From the NCBI GenBank assembly GCA_964351995.1, contig CAYGQE010000024.1, positions 1 through 64,000 on the forward strand: DNA of 64,000 nt, read 5' to 3'. Positions within the stretch are counted from its first letter, which is position 1. Each line of letters starts with the position of its first letter. The notes below the pieces were generated by a model. It was not told the DNA's origin. It was given only the letters and a program-made list of their open reading frames with translations, and did not search any database. The DNA comes from SZUA-35 sp964351995. GTDB lineage: Bacteria > Actinomycetota > Acidimicrobiia > Acidimicrobiales > SZUA-35. Shown piece by piece: positions 6,742 through 15,817 of this stretch. The position numbers and the translations under genes were made by a program.

Positions 6742-8931
6742 GTGCAAGGCAACGAGGGGTCGGGTGAGCACGAGATGAGAAGCGAGCGGCGCATCGACCT
6801 CGGTGGACGCTGGCGAGCGGCGCCGTTGTCAACTGAACTCCATCGAACCGGCGCCGACCCCGACCTTGGCGACCAAGACTGGGAAACCGTTGGTGTTCCT
6901 GGACATTGGGGTTCCACCGAGGCGTTCGCCAACGCTGACGGGCCGCTCCTGCACCGCACGTCGTTCTCGTCGCCGGACCTCGCCCCGGGCGAGCGGGCCT
7001 GGCTCATGTTCGACGGTGTGATGTCACAGTCCGACGTGTGGCTCGACGGACACTTCGTGGGCGATACGAACATCTACTTCGCCCAACGCAGCTTCGAGAT
7101 CACCGAGGCTGTCGCTGCGCGTAGCGACCATTCATTGGCGGTTGAGGTCGCTTGCCCCTCGCCTGGCTCGGGCCGAACGAAGCGATCGTTCACCGGGTCG
7201 ATCCAGTCGGGACCACTCGCTCCTCCCGGTTCGCCAGGTGGGATCTGGCGGCCCGTCCACCTCGACATCACCGGCCCCGTGGCGATCCGTTTCACTCGAC
7301 TCTTCTGCCGTAGCGCTACGTCAGAGCGTGCTGTAGTCGCCACCCGACTCGTGCTCGACGCAGCAACGCCGCAGCGCGCCGTCGTCACCACCACGATCCA
7401 CGGCCCAAGCGGTGTGTTGGCGGCTGCAACGTCACACGATCACGACCTGGCCGCTGGCGAAAACCGCATCGAGTGGGACACCGACATCGACCTGCCGATG
7501 CTGTGGTGGCCCCGGGCCCTGGGTGAGCAACCGCTCTACGACGTCCAGGTGTCGGTCAGCTACGAGGCTGCATCCGATGACAGCCGGGGTGAGTCACACC
7601 AAGCGCCGTTGGTTCACTCGTGGCGCACCGGCCTTCGGTCAGTCGAGGTCCGCAATCTGCGATGGACCGTCAACGGTGAGTCATTGTTCGTGAAGGGCGT
7701 GAGCATGGGCCCGCAGCATCGGTTCCTCGCTGACTGCAGCGCTGCTGATCTCGAGCGTGATCTTCGAACCGTGACCGATGCTGGCCTCGACCTCGTGAGG
7801 CTCCAATCTCACATCACGAGGCCTGAGGTCTACGACGCCGCCGACCGGCTCGGCCTGCTGATCTGGCAAGATCTTCCCCTCCAGGGCGGCTACGCCGTCG
7901 CCGCCCGGAAGTGGGCACTGCGAGTAGCGAGGGCGGCGACGAATCTCCTCGCTCACCATCCCTCAGTCAGCGTGTGGTGTGCCCACGATGAACCGAATGG
8001 CCCCCCGCTCCCTTCCCCGGCGGTCGGCGAAGCGCCCTCGAGCCGGGGCCTGGCGCGCCACATTGCTCCGAGCTGGAACCGCTCGGTTCTCGACTCACTC
8101 GTGCATCGCGAACTTCGGGCGTCTGACCCCTCGAGGTCGGTGATCCAACGTTCGGGCAGCTTGCCCGGCCTCACCAAGCGCAGCGCGTCTGACTCGCATC
8201 TCTGGCTGGGCTGGCACAACAGTTTGCACAGTGAACTCAGCGAGGTGATCAAGACCTGGCCGCGACTCGGCACGTTCCTCGGTGGGTTCGGCGCCCAGAC
8301 TGCGCAGGTCGCTGACTGGCCGGAAGACGAACCGACATGGGAGACCGCCCAAGCAGGAGCATTCGAGAACTACCAACCCCGGCGGGCATACAGCGACGGC
8401 AAGACCTGGGCTCGGGCGACGCAGATGTATCAGGCCGACCTGATCCGCTCGCAAATCGACACCGTGCGACGGCTGAAGTACCGGCCATCTGGCGGCTTCT
8501 GCCTCACGTCACTCGTTGACGCCGAGCCGAGTGGCGGCTTCGGCATCCTCGACCACGAACGGAACCCGAAGCCTTCATACGAGGCAGTGATCGATGCCTG
8601 CCGGCCGGTGGTCGTCATCGCCGATCAACTTCCCGGCACGACCTCAGCAGGTAAGGAACTGTCGATCGAAGTGCATGCGGTGAGCGATCTTCGGCGCCGG
8701 CTGGAGGATGTCTCGGTCAGGGCCACCGCCCGCTGCGGCGATTGGATGACCGAGCGACGCTGGGTCGGCGACCTCCCGGCTGATTCTTGTGAACACATCG
8801 GCACCCTTACTTTCACTGTGCCGAACACCACGGGCGTGCTGACGATCGACGTGGAGCTCGACGCCGCCGATCACATGGTCACCAACCGCCTCCATACCGT
8901 GGTGATCCCTGCGGCCGAAGCTGAAGACTGA
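6742..8931 (+). CDS. GH2-like (beta-mannosidase/galactosidase fold) protein with altered active site
   Basis: A 729-aa protein with the family 2 order. A jelly-roll sugar-binding domain (about 10-180) contains WLDGHFVGD and a GGIWRPV strand. An Ig-like domain (about 185-310) ends LWWPRALGEQPLYD. A TIM barrel (about 330-600) starts with LFVKGVSMGP and carries LLIWQDLPLQGG and VWCAHDEP, then a C-terminal Ig-like domain. The acid/base Glu (about 417) is kept, although the preceding Asn of the usual NE pair is Asp. The nucleophile position, normally SEFG in relatives, reads GGFGAQ with Gly515. A GAG to GGG change would explain it. Substrate unknown. The GTG start follows the leaderless -10; ATG 6775 is an alternative. 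Confidence 0.75.
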   Translation: MQGNEGSGEHEMRSERRIDLGGRWRAAPLSTELHRTGADPDLGDQDWETVGVPGHWGSTEAFANADGPLLHRTSFSSPDLAPGERAWLMFDGVMSQSDVWLDGHFVGDTNIYFAQRSFEITEAVAARSDHSLAVEVACPSPGSGRTKRSFTGSIQSGPLAPPGSPGGIWRPVHLDITGPVAIRFTRLFCRSATSERAVVATRLVLDAATPQRAVVTTTIHGPSGVLAAATSHDHDLAAGENRIEWDTDIDLPMLWWPRALGEQPLYDVQVSVSYEAASDDSRGESHQAPLVHSWRTGLRSVEVRNLRWTVNGESLFVKGVSMGPQHRFLADCSAADLERDLRTVTDAGLDLVRLQSHITRPEVYDAADRLGLLIWQDLPLQGGYAVAARKWALRVARAATNLLAHHPSVSVWCAHDEPNGPPLPSPAVGEAPSSRGLARHIAPSWNRSVLDSLVHRELRASDPSRSVIQRSGSLPGLTKRSASDSHLWLGWHNSLHSELSEVIKTWPRLGTFLGGFGAQTAQVADWPEDEPTWETAQAGAFENYQPRRAYSDGKTWARATQMYQADLIRSQIDTVRRLKYRPSGGFCLTSLVDAEPSGGFGILDHERNPKPSYEAVIDACRPVVVIADQLPGTTSAGKELSIEVHAVSDLRRRLEDVSVRATARCGDWMTERRWVGDLPADSCEHIGTLTFTVPNTTGVLTIDVELDAADHMVTNRLHTVVIPAAEAED

Positions 8932-8972
8932 CCGACGAACGGCACAAAAGATCGTGTCGTTCCTGGTCGGAG

Positions 8973-9003
8973 TTGGGCGGGTTCGTGTCACCGGGACTAG
9001 CTT
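8973..9003 (+). promoter_or_regulatory. Candidate sdh operon promoter
   Basis: TTGGGC (8973-8978) and TAGCTT (8998-9003) are separated by 19 bp. The -10 resembles others in the window, but here it lies about 60 nt before the SD-preceded start of sdhC, so this mRNA would have a leader. Confidence 0.35.
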
Positions 9004-9064
9004 GACGTCGGTCTCATTTCCCGTTTTGCACTTGACCACTGCATGCAACGACAGCGAGGTCCCG

Positions 9065-9841
9065 GTGGCTGCACCGACCACAACGAAGAATCCGGCTCAA
9101 CCTGTTCGGCGTGACAAGCCGAAAGAGTTGCCGTTCCCCCTGAACATCTACCAAACCGCTGTCGGGAAGAAGTGGGTCATGGCACTGACGGGCCTCGGGC
9201 TCATCGGCTTCGTCATTGCCCACATGCTCGGCAACCTCAAGCTGTGGATCGGCGAAGTCGAAGAGGTCGTCGACGGCGAAGTCGTGATGACCCAGGACAT
9301 CGATGTCTACGCCCACTTCCTGCGCGAAATCGGCGAGCCGCTCTTCCCCCACGGGTCGGTCCTCTGGTTGGCCCGCATCGGCTTGATCGTGATGTTCGGC
9401 CTGCACATCCACTCGGCTTACACGCTGACCCGCTTGAACGCTGCCAGTAACGTTCGTTACCAATCCAAGCCCGACTGGCTGGCGTCCAACTTTGCGTCCC
9501 GCACCATGCGGATCAGCGGCGTGATCGTCCTTTTCTACCTCATCTTCCACCTGGCTGATCTCACATGGGGCTGGATCCCGGGCTACGACTGGGAATATGG
9601 GGAGGTCTACAACAACCTGCAGGGCAGCCTTGGCAACCCCGTTGTCGCCGCCTTCTACATCATCGCCAACTCGCTGTTGGCGCTGCACGTCTTTCACGGC
9701 GCTTGGAGCCTTTTCCAGAGCTTGGGCATCAACAACCCTCGCTACAACGCCGCTCGTCGCTACTTCGCAGCAGGCATTGCCCTGCTCATCTTTGTCGGAA
9801 ACGTGAGCATCCCCATCAGCATCCTCGCTGGCTGGGTCTGA
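9065..9841 (+). CDS. sdhC: Succinate dehydrogenase cytochrome b556/b558 membrane anchor
   Basis: A 258-aa integral membrane subunit of the b558 type. Five hydrophobic helices are visible, with His residues in IAHMLGN, LHIHSAY, IFHLADL and LHVFHGAW that suit diheme ligation and quinone chemistry. This single large anchor (no separate SdhD) is typical of the actinobacterial/Bacteroidetes SdhCAB arrangement. The GTG start is chosen because GAGG lies 5 nt upstream and the N-terminus then resembles homologues; an upstream in-frame ATG at 8954 would add an unlikely extension. It is the first gene of sdhCAB, with 13 bp to sdhA. Confidence 0.88.
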   Translation: MAAPTTTKNPAQPVRRDKPKELPFPLNIYQTAVGKKWVMALTGLGLIGFVIAHMLGNLKLWIGEVEEVVDGEVVMTQDIDVYAHFLREIGEPLFPHGSVLWLARIGLIVMFGLHIHSAYTLTRLNAASNVRYQSKPDWLASNFASRTMRISGVIVLFYLIFHLADLTWGWIPGYDWEYGEVYNNLQGSLGNPVVAAFYIIANSLLALHVFHGAWSLFQSLGINNPRYNAARRYFAAGIALLIFVGNVSIPISILAGWV

Positions 9842-9854
9842 GGAGACCCCCACC

Positions 9855-11810
9855 ATGGCAACCACCACCGAAGCACCAACCGTCAATCCCGATGGCACGT
9901 TGAACGGCCACACACCAGAGGGCCCTCTCGCCGACAAGTGGGACAACCACAAGTTCGCCATTCAGTTGGTCAATCCGGCCAACAAGCGGAAGTTCAAGAT
10001 CCTCGTCGTCGGCACCGGCCTCGCCGGATCCGCCGCTGCGGCGACCCTCGCCGAGCTCGGCTACGAAGTCGAGGCATTCACCTTCCACGACACGCCCCGT
10101 CGAGCTCACTCGATTGCTGCCCAGGGCGGCATCAACGCCTCGAAGAACTACCAGAACGATGGTGACAGTACCTATCGCCTGTTCTACGACACGATCAAGG
10201 GTGGCGACTATCGCGGCCGGGAGGCAAATACCTATCGCCTCGCCCAGGTGTCCACGAACATCATCGATCAGATGGCCGCCCAGGGTGTGCCGTTTGCCCG
10301 TGAGTACGGCGGCCTCTTGGCCAACCGTTCCTTTGGTGGCGCCCAGGTCAGCCGCACGTTCTACGCCCGTGGGCAGACCGGCCAGCAGCTGCTGCTCGGC
10401 GCCTACCAGCAGATGATGCGCATGGTCGGCCTTGGCAAGGTCAAGCTCCACACCCGCTCCGAGATGCTCGAACTCGTGATGAAGGACGGCGAGGCCTGCG
10501 GCATCGTCACTCGCAACCTCGTGACCGGTCAGATCGAGAGCCACTCCGGCCACGCCGTGGTGCTGTGCACCGGTGGGTACGGCAACGTGTTCTACCTGAG
10601 CACCAACGCCATGAGCTGCAACGTGACCGCCGCTTGGCGAGCCCACCGCAAGGGTGCCTTCTTCGCCAACCCGAGCTACACCCAGATCCACCCCACCTGC
10701 ATCCCCGCCGCAGACGAGTTCCAGTCGAAGCTGACCCTGATGTCAGAGTCGCTCCGTAACGACGGCCGCATCTGGGTGCCTCGCAGCCCCGACGAGAGTC
10801 GTCGTGCCGACCAGATCCCCGAAGCCGAGCGCTACTACTTCCTCGAAGAGAAGTATCCCGCTTTCGGCAACCTGGTGCCTCGTGACGTTGCTTCCCGCAA
10901 CGCCAAGACCGTGGTCGACCAGGGCATGGGTGTCGGCCCGCTCAAGAACGGTGTGTATCTCGACTTCGCCGACGCCATCAAGCGTGACGGGCAAGCCACG
11001 ATCGAAGCCAAGTACGGCAACCTCATCCAGATGTACGAGCGAATCACCGGCGAAGACCCCTACGTCACGCCGATGCGCATCTACCCCGCCACGCATTACA
11101 CGATGGGCGGGCTCTGGGTTGACTACAACTTGCAGACCAACATCCCCGGTTTGTACGCGTGCGGTGAGGCCAACTTCTCCGACCATGGCGCCAACCGTCT
11201 TGGTGCCTCGGCCCTCATGCAGGGTCTGGCCGACGGCTACTTCGTGCTTCCGTACACCATTGGCAACGGCCTGGCTCCTCGCCTCGGCACCCAGCCGGTC
11301 CCGACCGACGACGACGTGTTCAAAGAAGCCGAGCAAGACGTGAAGGACCGCATCGCCACCTTCATGAGCATCAAGGGCACGAAGTCCCCCGACTACTTCC
11401 ATCGTGAACTCGGCAAGTTGGTCTGGAACTACATCGGGATGGAGCGAGACCAGAACGGCCTCGAGAAGGCCATCTCCGAGATCCGGGCGCTACGCGAGGA
11501 GTTCTGGAAGGACCTTCGAGTCCTCGGCGGCACCGACACGCTGAACAGCTCGCTCGAAAAGGCAGGCCGTGTGTCTGACTTCTTCGAACTCGGTGAGCTG
11601 ATGGCCCGTGACGCACTCGATCGTGAAGAGAGCTGTGGTGGTCACTTCCGGACCGAGTCGCAGACGCCAGAGGGCGAAGCGCTCCGAGACGACGAAAACT
11701 ACGCCCACGTCTCCGCCTGGGAGTGGGTTGACATGGACACTCCCTGGGTCAAGCACAAAGAAGAGCTGGTGTTCGAGAACGTCGAGCTCTCCCAGCGCTC
11801 CTACAAGTAA
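9855..11810 (+). CDS. sdhA: Succinate dehydrogenase flavoprotein subunit
   Basis: A 651-aa flavoprotein that oxidises succinate to fumarate. It shows an N-terminal dinucleotide fold (VVGTGLAGSAAAATLAELG), the covalent-FAD His region HSIAAQGGINA, the substrate/catalytic stretch with QIHPTCIP, and HYTMGGLWVDYN followed by GLYACGEA, all hallmarks of the SdhA/FrdA family. The length fits the large SdhA form that partners a b558 anchor. GAGGAG sits just upstream of the ATG. It is cotranscribed between sdhC and sdhB. Confidence 0.95.
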   Translation: MATTTEAPTVNPDGTLNGHTPEGPLADKWDNHKFAIQLVNPANKRKFKILVVGTGLAGSAAAATLAELGYEVEAFTFHDTPRRAHSIAAQGGINASKNYQNDGDSTYRLFYDTIKGGDYRGREANTYRLAQVSTNIIDQMAAQGVPFAREYGGLLANRSFGGAQVSRTFYARGQTGQQLLLGAYQQMMRMVGLGKVKLHTRSEMLELVMKDGEACGIVTRNLVTGQIESHSGHAVVLCTGGYGNVFYLSTNAMSCNVTAAWRAHRKGAFFANPSYTQIHPTCIPAADEFQSKLTLMSESLRNDGRIWVPRSPDESRRADQIPEAERYYFLEEKYPAFGNLVPRDVASRNAKTVVDQGMGVGPLKNGVYLDFADAIKRDGQATIEAKYGNLIQMYERITGEDPYVTPMRIYPATHYTMGGLWVDYNLQTNIPGLYACGEANFSDHGANRLGASALMQGLADGYFVLPYTIGNGLAPRLGTQPVPTDDDVFKEAEQDVKDRIATFMSIKGTKSPDYFHRELGKLVWNYIGMERDQNGLEKAISEIRALREEFWKDLRVLGGTDTLNSSLEKAGRVSDFFELGELMARDALDREESCGGHFRTESQTPEGEALRDDENYAHVSAWEWVDMDTPWVKHKEELVFENVELSQRSYK

Positions 11811-11833
11811 CCGATCGGCAGAACGAAGAACTC

Positions 11834-12610
11834 ATGAGCAACACACTCAACCTCACCCTGCAGATCTGGCGTCAAGAAGGCCCCGACGCTCCCGGCAGCT
11901 TCGAGACCCACCAGGCCCGCAACATTCCCGATGATGCGTCGTTCCTCGAGATGCTCGACGTGGTCAACGAAGGCTTGATCGAGGGCGGCAAGGTCCCGAT
12001 CGAGTTCCCTCACGACTGTCGTGAAGGCATCTGCGGCACCTGCGGCGTCATGATCAACGGCCGGGCCCACGGCCAGGAAAAGGGCACCGCCGTGTGCCAG
12101 CTCCACATGCGCAAGTTCAACGATGGCGACACCATCGTGATCGAGCCATGGCGAGCCACGGCCTTCCCGATCATCAAGGATCTCGTCGTCAATCGTTCAG
12201 CACTCGATGACGTGATCGCAGCTGGCGGGTTCGTCTCAGCCCCCACGGGCAACGCTCGTGACGCCAACGAGATCCCGATCCCGAAAGAAGCTGCCGACTC
12301 CGCCATGGATGCGGCGGCGTGCATTGGTTGTGGCGCCTGCGTTGCTGCGTGCCCGAACTCTGCTGGCCAGCTGTTCACCTCGGCCAAGCTGTGGCACCTC
12401 AATTCGTTGCCGCAGGGTCAGCCCGAACGCTTCAAGCGAACCGAGGCCATGGTCGAGACCATGGAGCAGTTCTTCGGTAGCTGCACCAACCACGGCGAAT
12501 GCTCCGAGGCGTGTCCGAAGGAGATCAGCCTCGACTTCATTGCGTACATGAACCGTGACTACGTGAAGTCCAAGGTGTTCAACCGCAAGCTCTCGGCCCA
12601 GCGCAACTAG
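11834..12610 (+). CDS. sdhB: Succinate dehydrogenase iron-sulfur subunit
   Basis: A 258-aa subunit that passes electrons from FAD to the membrane quinone site. The plant-type 2Fe-2S motif CREGICGTCG is near residues 57-70. Two ferredoxin-like Cys groups follow: CIGCGACVAACPN and CTNHGECSEACPK. These supply the 4Fe-4S and 3Fe-4S clusters. It begins 23 bp after sdhA and ends the operon ahead of a strong hairpin. Confidence 0.95.
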   Translation: MSNTLNLTLQIWRQEGPDAPGSFETHQARNIPDDASFLEMLDVVNEGLIEGGKVPIEFPHDCREGICGTCGVMINGRAHGQEKGTAVCQLHMRKFNDGDTIVIEPWRATAFPIIKDLVVNRSALDDVIAAGGFVSAPTGNARDANEIPIPKEAADSAMDAAACIGCGACVAACPNSAGQLFTSAKLWHLNSLPQGQPERFKRTEAMVETMEQFFGSCTNHGECSEACPKEISLDFIAYMNRDYVKSKVFNRKLSAQRN

Positions 12611-12638
12611 CGAGCGCCCACGAGTAGCTACGCCGCAC

Positions 12639-12688
12639 CAACTGCCACCGTCATCCGTCGCCAGAACGACGAATGACGGTGGCAGTTG
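12639..12688 (+). terminator. Long hairpin terminator of sdhCAB
   Basis: A 16-bp perfect stem (12639-12654 with 12673-12688), one C-A mismatch, then a 5-bp CGTCG/CGACG extension and a 6-nt loop. There is no U-tract. Such U-less hairpins are common terminators in high-GC actinobacteria. It may also protect the sdh mRNA 3' end. Confidence 0.75.
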
Positions 12689-12761
12689 CGCGTTTGGGGC
12701 CGCGGAACTGTTTGGGCTGGGTATCGCTACCTCGATCGCCGTCTCACGAAGACGCAGTCGG

Positions 12762-12767
12762 TAGTCT
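12762..12767 (+). promoter_or_regulatory. -10 element TAGTCT of the DUF368 gene
   Basis: TAGTCT ends 7 nt before the GTG at 12775; leaderless arrangement. Confidence 0.6.
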
Positions 12768-12774
12768 TTCGGCC

Positions 12775-13695
12775 GTGATCGAACCGTTGAAGCACTACGG
12801 GCGTGGCTTTCTCATGGGCTGCGCCGACATCGTCCCCGGTGTGTCCGGCGGGACGATCGCCCTGATCTTGGGCATCTACCGGGCCTTCATCGGCAACCTC
12901 CGGAAGGGCGCCTCGACGCTCAAGGCGTGGTTGAAGGGTGACTTCTCCGGCGGCTGGGGCATTTTCGCCTCGATCGAGTGGCTGTTCATCATCCCGCTCG
13001 GTGCTGGCGCGTTGACCGCATTCGCCCTGCTCCGCCATCCGATGAAAGACCTGTTGGTCGAACGCCCAGAAGGTGTTGCTGCGGTGTTCAGCGGTCTCGT
13101 CATCGCCAGCTGCGTTCTCGTGTGGCGCAGCATCACGACTCGTGACGCGCAGCGTCTCGGCATCATCGCCGTCGTCGGTGCGCTCTTCTTCCTGCTTCTC
13201 GGCTTCCAGACCGGAGCGGTGAACGATCCCAGCCTGATCGCCTTCTTCGCCACCGGGGCGATCGCCATCTGCGCCATGATCCTCCCGGGCATCAGCGGCT
13301 CGTTCTTGATGCTGATGATGGGTATGTATGCCGCGGTACTCGGTGGCGAAATCGGCCAGCTCGCCGTGTTCGGTGTCGGCGCCATCTTCGGCCTTGCCAT
13401 CTTCTCGTCGCTTCTGAACTGGGTGCTCGAGAACTACGAGCAAACACTGATGGCGGCGCTCCTCGGCTTGATGATCGGCTCGATGCGCGTGCTCTGGCCT
13501 TGGCCCAACGGCGTCGGCGTGGTCGGCGACACAGCGGAAGAGAACGTCAAGGGAACCGACCTGGCTTGGCCGGAGTTCGGTCAGCTCGCTGGTGGTATCG
13601 CCCTGGCAATCGCCGCTGCTGTGGTCACCTTGGTCATCGTTCACTTCGCTGAGGCGAAGCCGACCGCCGACGACAAGGTCGACGTCACCGTCTGA
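12775..13695 (+). CDS. DUF368 membrane protein (undecaprenyl-phosphate translocase family)
   Basis: A 306-aa polytopic membrane protein. Its N-terminal block GCADIVPGVSGGTIALILG and the later MILPGISGSFLMLMMGMY are the paired conserved motifs of DUF368. DUF368 proteins (PopT-type) have been assigned to recycling the lipid carrier undecaprenyl phosphate across the membrane, alongside DedA proteins. Assignment here rests on these two motifs and about eight hydrophobic helices. The GTG start is supported by the leaderless -10; an upstream ATG at 12673 lies inside the sdh terminator and is rejected. The C-terminus is charged (Asp/Lys). It converges with the next gene, leaving 3 bp. Confidence 0.85.
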   Translation: MIEPLKHYGRGFLMGCADIVPGVSGGTIALILGIYRAFIGNLRKGASTLKAWLKGDFSGGWGIFASIEWLFIIPLGAGALTAFALLRHPMKDLLVERPEGVAAVFSGLVIASCVLVWRSITTRDAQRLGIIAVVGALFFLLLGFQTGAVNDPSLIAFFATGAIAICAMILPGISGSFLMLMMGMYAAVLGGEIGQLAVFGVGAIFGLAIFSSLLNWVLENYEQTLMAALLGLMIGSMRVLWPWPNGVGVVGDTAEENVKGTDLAWPEFGQLAGGIALAIAAAVVTLVIVHFAEAKPTADDKVDVTV

Positions 13696-13698
13696 CTC

Positions 13699-14379
13699 TC
13701 AGCCGAGTGCTGGCGGCTCGCTGGTGAACACCGAGGCAGCGCCGGACTCGGTCACTGTCGTTACCCAGAAGCCATCGACCGTGGGCAGCACCACCGACGC
13801 TGCGGCCTCTTGGGGTTCACCGAGTTCGATTCGACTCGGCGGTTCGCTCCCCCACCAATGCGAGCGCACCCCGTAGCCGTCGACTTCGGTCGTCTCGGAC
13901 TTCTCCAGCAGCAAGCCGTGGACCGAACCGATCTGGCCGTAGCGGGTATCGGCGCCGGTCTGGAGCGCCTCGGCTCGCGCTTCGAACTCGAGCTCCCAGC
14001 CGAGCGGCACACGATCACCCAGTGCGTTGGCCAGCAGTTCCCGGGGATCATCGATGGCCAACCCGAAGGCTTCGAGTCCGTAGCTCCAATGATCCATTGG
14101 TGTCTCGCAGATGTGATCGGCCCACAGACCCGACGCTCGGATCTCCCAACCTCGGCTCGGGAGTGGGACGTCGAATTCAACGACGACCACGGGATCTTCG
14201 CCGAGGCGAAGCATGGCGCCGTGGAAGGTTGCGTGACCACGATGGGGGTACTTGGCGATCAGGAGCGACAGTGCCACCCGGGCAGCAGGAAACACCGCAT
14301 CGAGCCGATGGGCTTCATGCCACGCCGGGTCGACGGTCGGGGCACGGTCGCCTTCTGCCTCGCTCGGTGCCCGTTCCAC
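13699..14379 (-). CDS. Conserved-looking protein of unknown function
   Basis: A 226-aa soluble protein I do not recognise. It has no signal peptide or membrane helix. It contains many Trp/Gly/Glu-rich strands (FDVPLPSRGWEIRASGLWAD, DHWSYGLEAFGLAIDDP, GYGVRSHWWG) and looks mostly beta, perhaps a lipocalin-like or CrtC-like carbohydrate/lipid fold, but that is a guess. The start was moved to the GTG at 14379. A TACGGT -10 ends 6 nt upstream, and the longer ATG form would overlap the neighbouring oxidoreductase and has a low-complexity extension. It is read after the amine oxidase gene but has its own promoter. Confidence 0.65.
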   Translation of the reverse strand: MERAPSEAEGDRAPTVDPAWHEAHRLDAVFPAARVALSLLIAKYPHRGHATFHGAMLRLGEDPVVVVEFDVPLPSRGWEIRASGLWADHICETPMDHWSYGLEAFGLAIDDPRELLANALGDRVPLGWELEFEARAEALQTGADTRYGQIGSVHGLLLEKSETTEVDGYGVRSHWWGSEPPSRIELGEPQEAAASVVLPTVDGFWVTTVTESGAASVFTSEPPALG

Positions 14380-14385
14380 GACGTG

Positions 14386-14391
14386 ACCGTA
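14386..14391 (-). promoter_or_regulatory. -10 element TACGGT
   Basis: On the minus strand TACGGT ends 6 nt before the GTG at 14379. It lies in the 22-bp gap after the FAD oxidoreductase gene. Confidence 0.55.
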
Positions 14392-14401
14392 CCGGAGTGC
14401 G

Positions 14402-15817
14402 TCAGCGTGTCTTGGGTGCAGTCCACGCCCCCCGCAGGATCCGCGACGCCCGAAAGGCCAGCTTGGCCTCGTTGTCTGAAGCAAACTCTGACACGTCGGC
14501 CCGGGCGAGGATCTTGCGGCTGGTACGAACGCCGACGTAACGCAGCGGTTCGGGTTCCCACTTGCGAGCCTTCGCACCGACCCACGGCAACGTCACGCGA
14601 TCCGTTGCCTGGCCGGTGATGAGCTCGGCCATGGTGCGTCCTGCGAGGTTGGCTGCCGCCACCCCCTCGCCCACATAGCCCCCGAAGACACCAACGCCGG
14701 TGGATCGTTCATAGGTCAGTCCCGGCACCCAGTTGCGAGGAATGGCCAGCACACCTCCCCACCGGTGCGTGATCGGGGTCTGGGTCAGCATGGGAAACAG
14801 ATCGATCAGGATGTCGTGGATTCGAGCGTGGGTGGCGAGGTCAGAAGCGGTTGCCTCCGAGATGCCGGATGCCCAGAGATAGGGAACCCCGGTGCCGCCG
14901 AACGCAAGGCGGTTGTCGGCGGTGCGCTGGCCGTAGATGACCATGTATCTGTCGTCGGCGAAGGTCTGCCGGTCGGCCAGCCCGATCTGGTCGAACACCT
15001 CCTCACCGAGCGGTTCGGTCGAAATCATGAACGAGTAGATCGGCAGGACCGATCGTCGCTCGCCTTCGAGATCTCGCGTGTAGGCCTCGGTTCCTCGCAC
15101 GATCGAAGCTGCTTTGACCGTGCCCCGGTCGGTCGAGACCACGCCGGGTTCGAAGCCAGACACCGTGGTCTGTTCATAGATCTTCACACCGGCCGCCTCG
15201 ACCACGTCGGCCAGACCACGGACCAGCTTGGCCGGGTGCAGGGCAGCCGAAGGAGCGAAGAAGATCCCCGAGCGAACCTCGGTTGCGTTCAGCATCGACC
15301 GAGCTTCATCCGCGGACAGCAAGCGGATCTCGTCCTCGGTGAACCCTTCGTGTCTCGCTTCGGCGATCTCGTCGGCTTGCCTCGCTGCCTGGGGTGCATT
15401 GCGGGCGACCCGTATGGTGCCGCCCTTTGCGAAGTCGCACTCGATGCCTTCTGCCGTGGTCACTCGACCAACCTCGTCGACGCAGTCGAACACGGCGCGG
15501 GCCTGGCGCCTCGCTTCGTCGTCGTTCGACAATTTCGCATACTTGGCGAACGAGCCGGCCACCTCGCCGACGCACCAACCGCCGTTGCGGCCCGACGCCC
15601 CGAAACCGCAGTGGTGCTTTTCGAGCACAGCGATGCGGAGCGACGGATCGTGGCGGATCAAGTAGTAGGCCGTCCACAGTCCACTGAAACCACCACCGAT
15701 GATGGCGACATCGACGTCGGTGTCACCCTCGAGCGCTGGCCGAGGAGCGATGGGCTCGTCGAGTTGATCGATCCACAGCGTGGACGCAGAAGCCTTGGCG
15801 ACCGCAGCGGTGGTCAC
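14402..15817 (-). CDS. FAD-dependent amine oxidoreductase (DAO/PuuB-like)
   Basis: A 471-aa D-amino-acid-oxidase-fold flavoprotein. The N-terminal FAD motif is VAIIGGGFSGLWTAYYL with an Arg-Asn-Gly-Gly-Trp loop (GASGRNGGWCVGE), and the C-terminal FAD closure is GVFGGYVGEGVAAANLAGR. The GASGRNGG pattern matches gamma-glutamylputrescine oxidase-like and related amine oxidases. The GTG start overlaps the aminotransferase stop (GTGA), so the two are translationally coupled. With agmatinase and a Pot transporter next door, a role in polyamine or aminoaldehyde oxidation is likely. The exact substrate is not determined, and no gamma-glutamylputrescine ligase is seen. Confidence 0.8.
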   Translation of the reverse strand: MTTAAVAKASASTLWIDQLDEPIAPRPALEGDTDVDVAIIGGGFSGLWTAYYLIRHDPSLRIAVLEKHHCGFGASGRNGGWCVGEVAGSFAKYAKLSNDDEARRQARAVFDCVDEVGRVTTAEGIECDFAKGGTIRVARNAPQAARQADEIAEARHEGFTEDEIRLLSADEARSMLNATEVRSGIFFAPSAALHPAKLVRGLADVVEAAGVKIYEQTTVSGFEPGVVSTDRGTVKAASIVRGTEAYTRDLEGERRSVLPIYSFMISTEPLGEEVFDQIGLADRQTFADDRYMVIYGQRTADNRLAFGGTGVPYLWASGISEATASDLATHARIHDILIDLFPMLTQTPITHRWGGVLAIPRNWVPGLTYERSTGVGVFGGYVGEGVAAANLAGRTMAELITGQATDRVTLPWVGAKARKWEPEPLRYVGVRTSRKILARADVSEFASDNEAKLAFRASRILRGAWTAPKTR

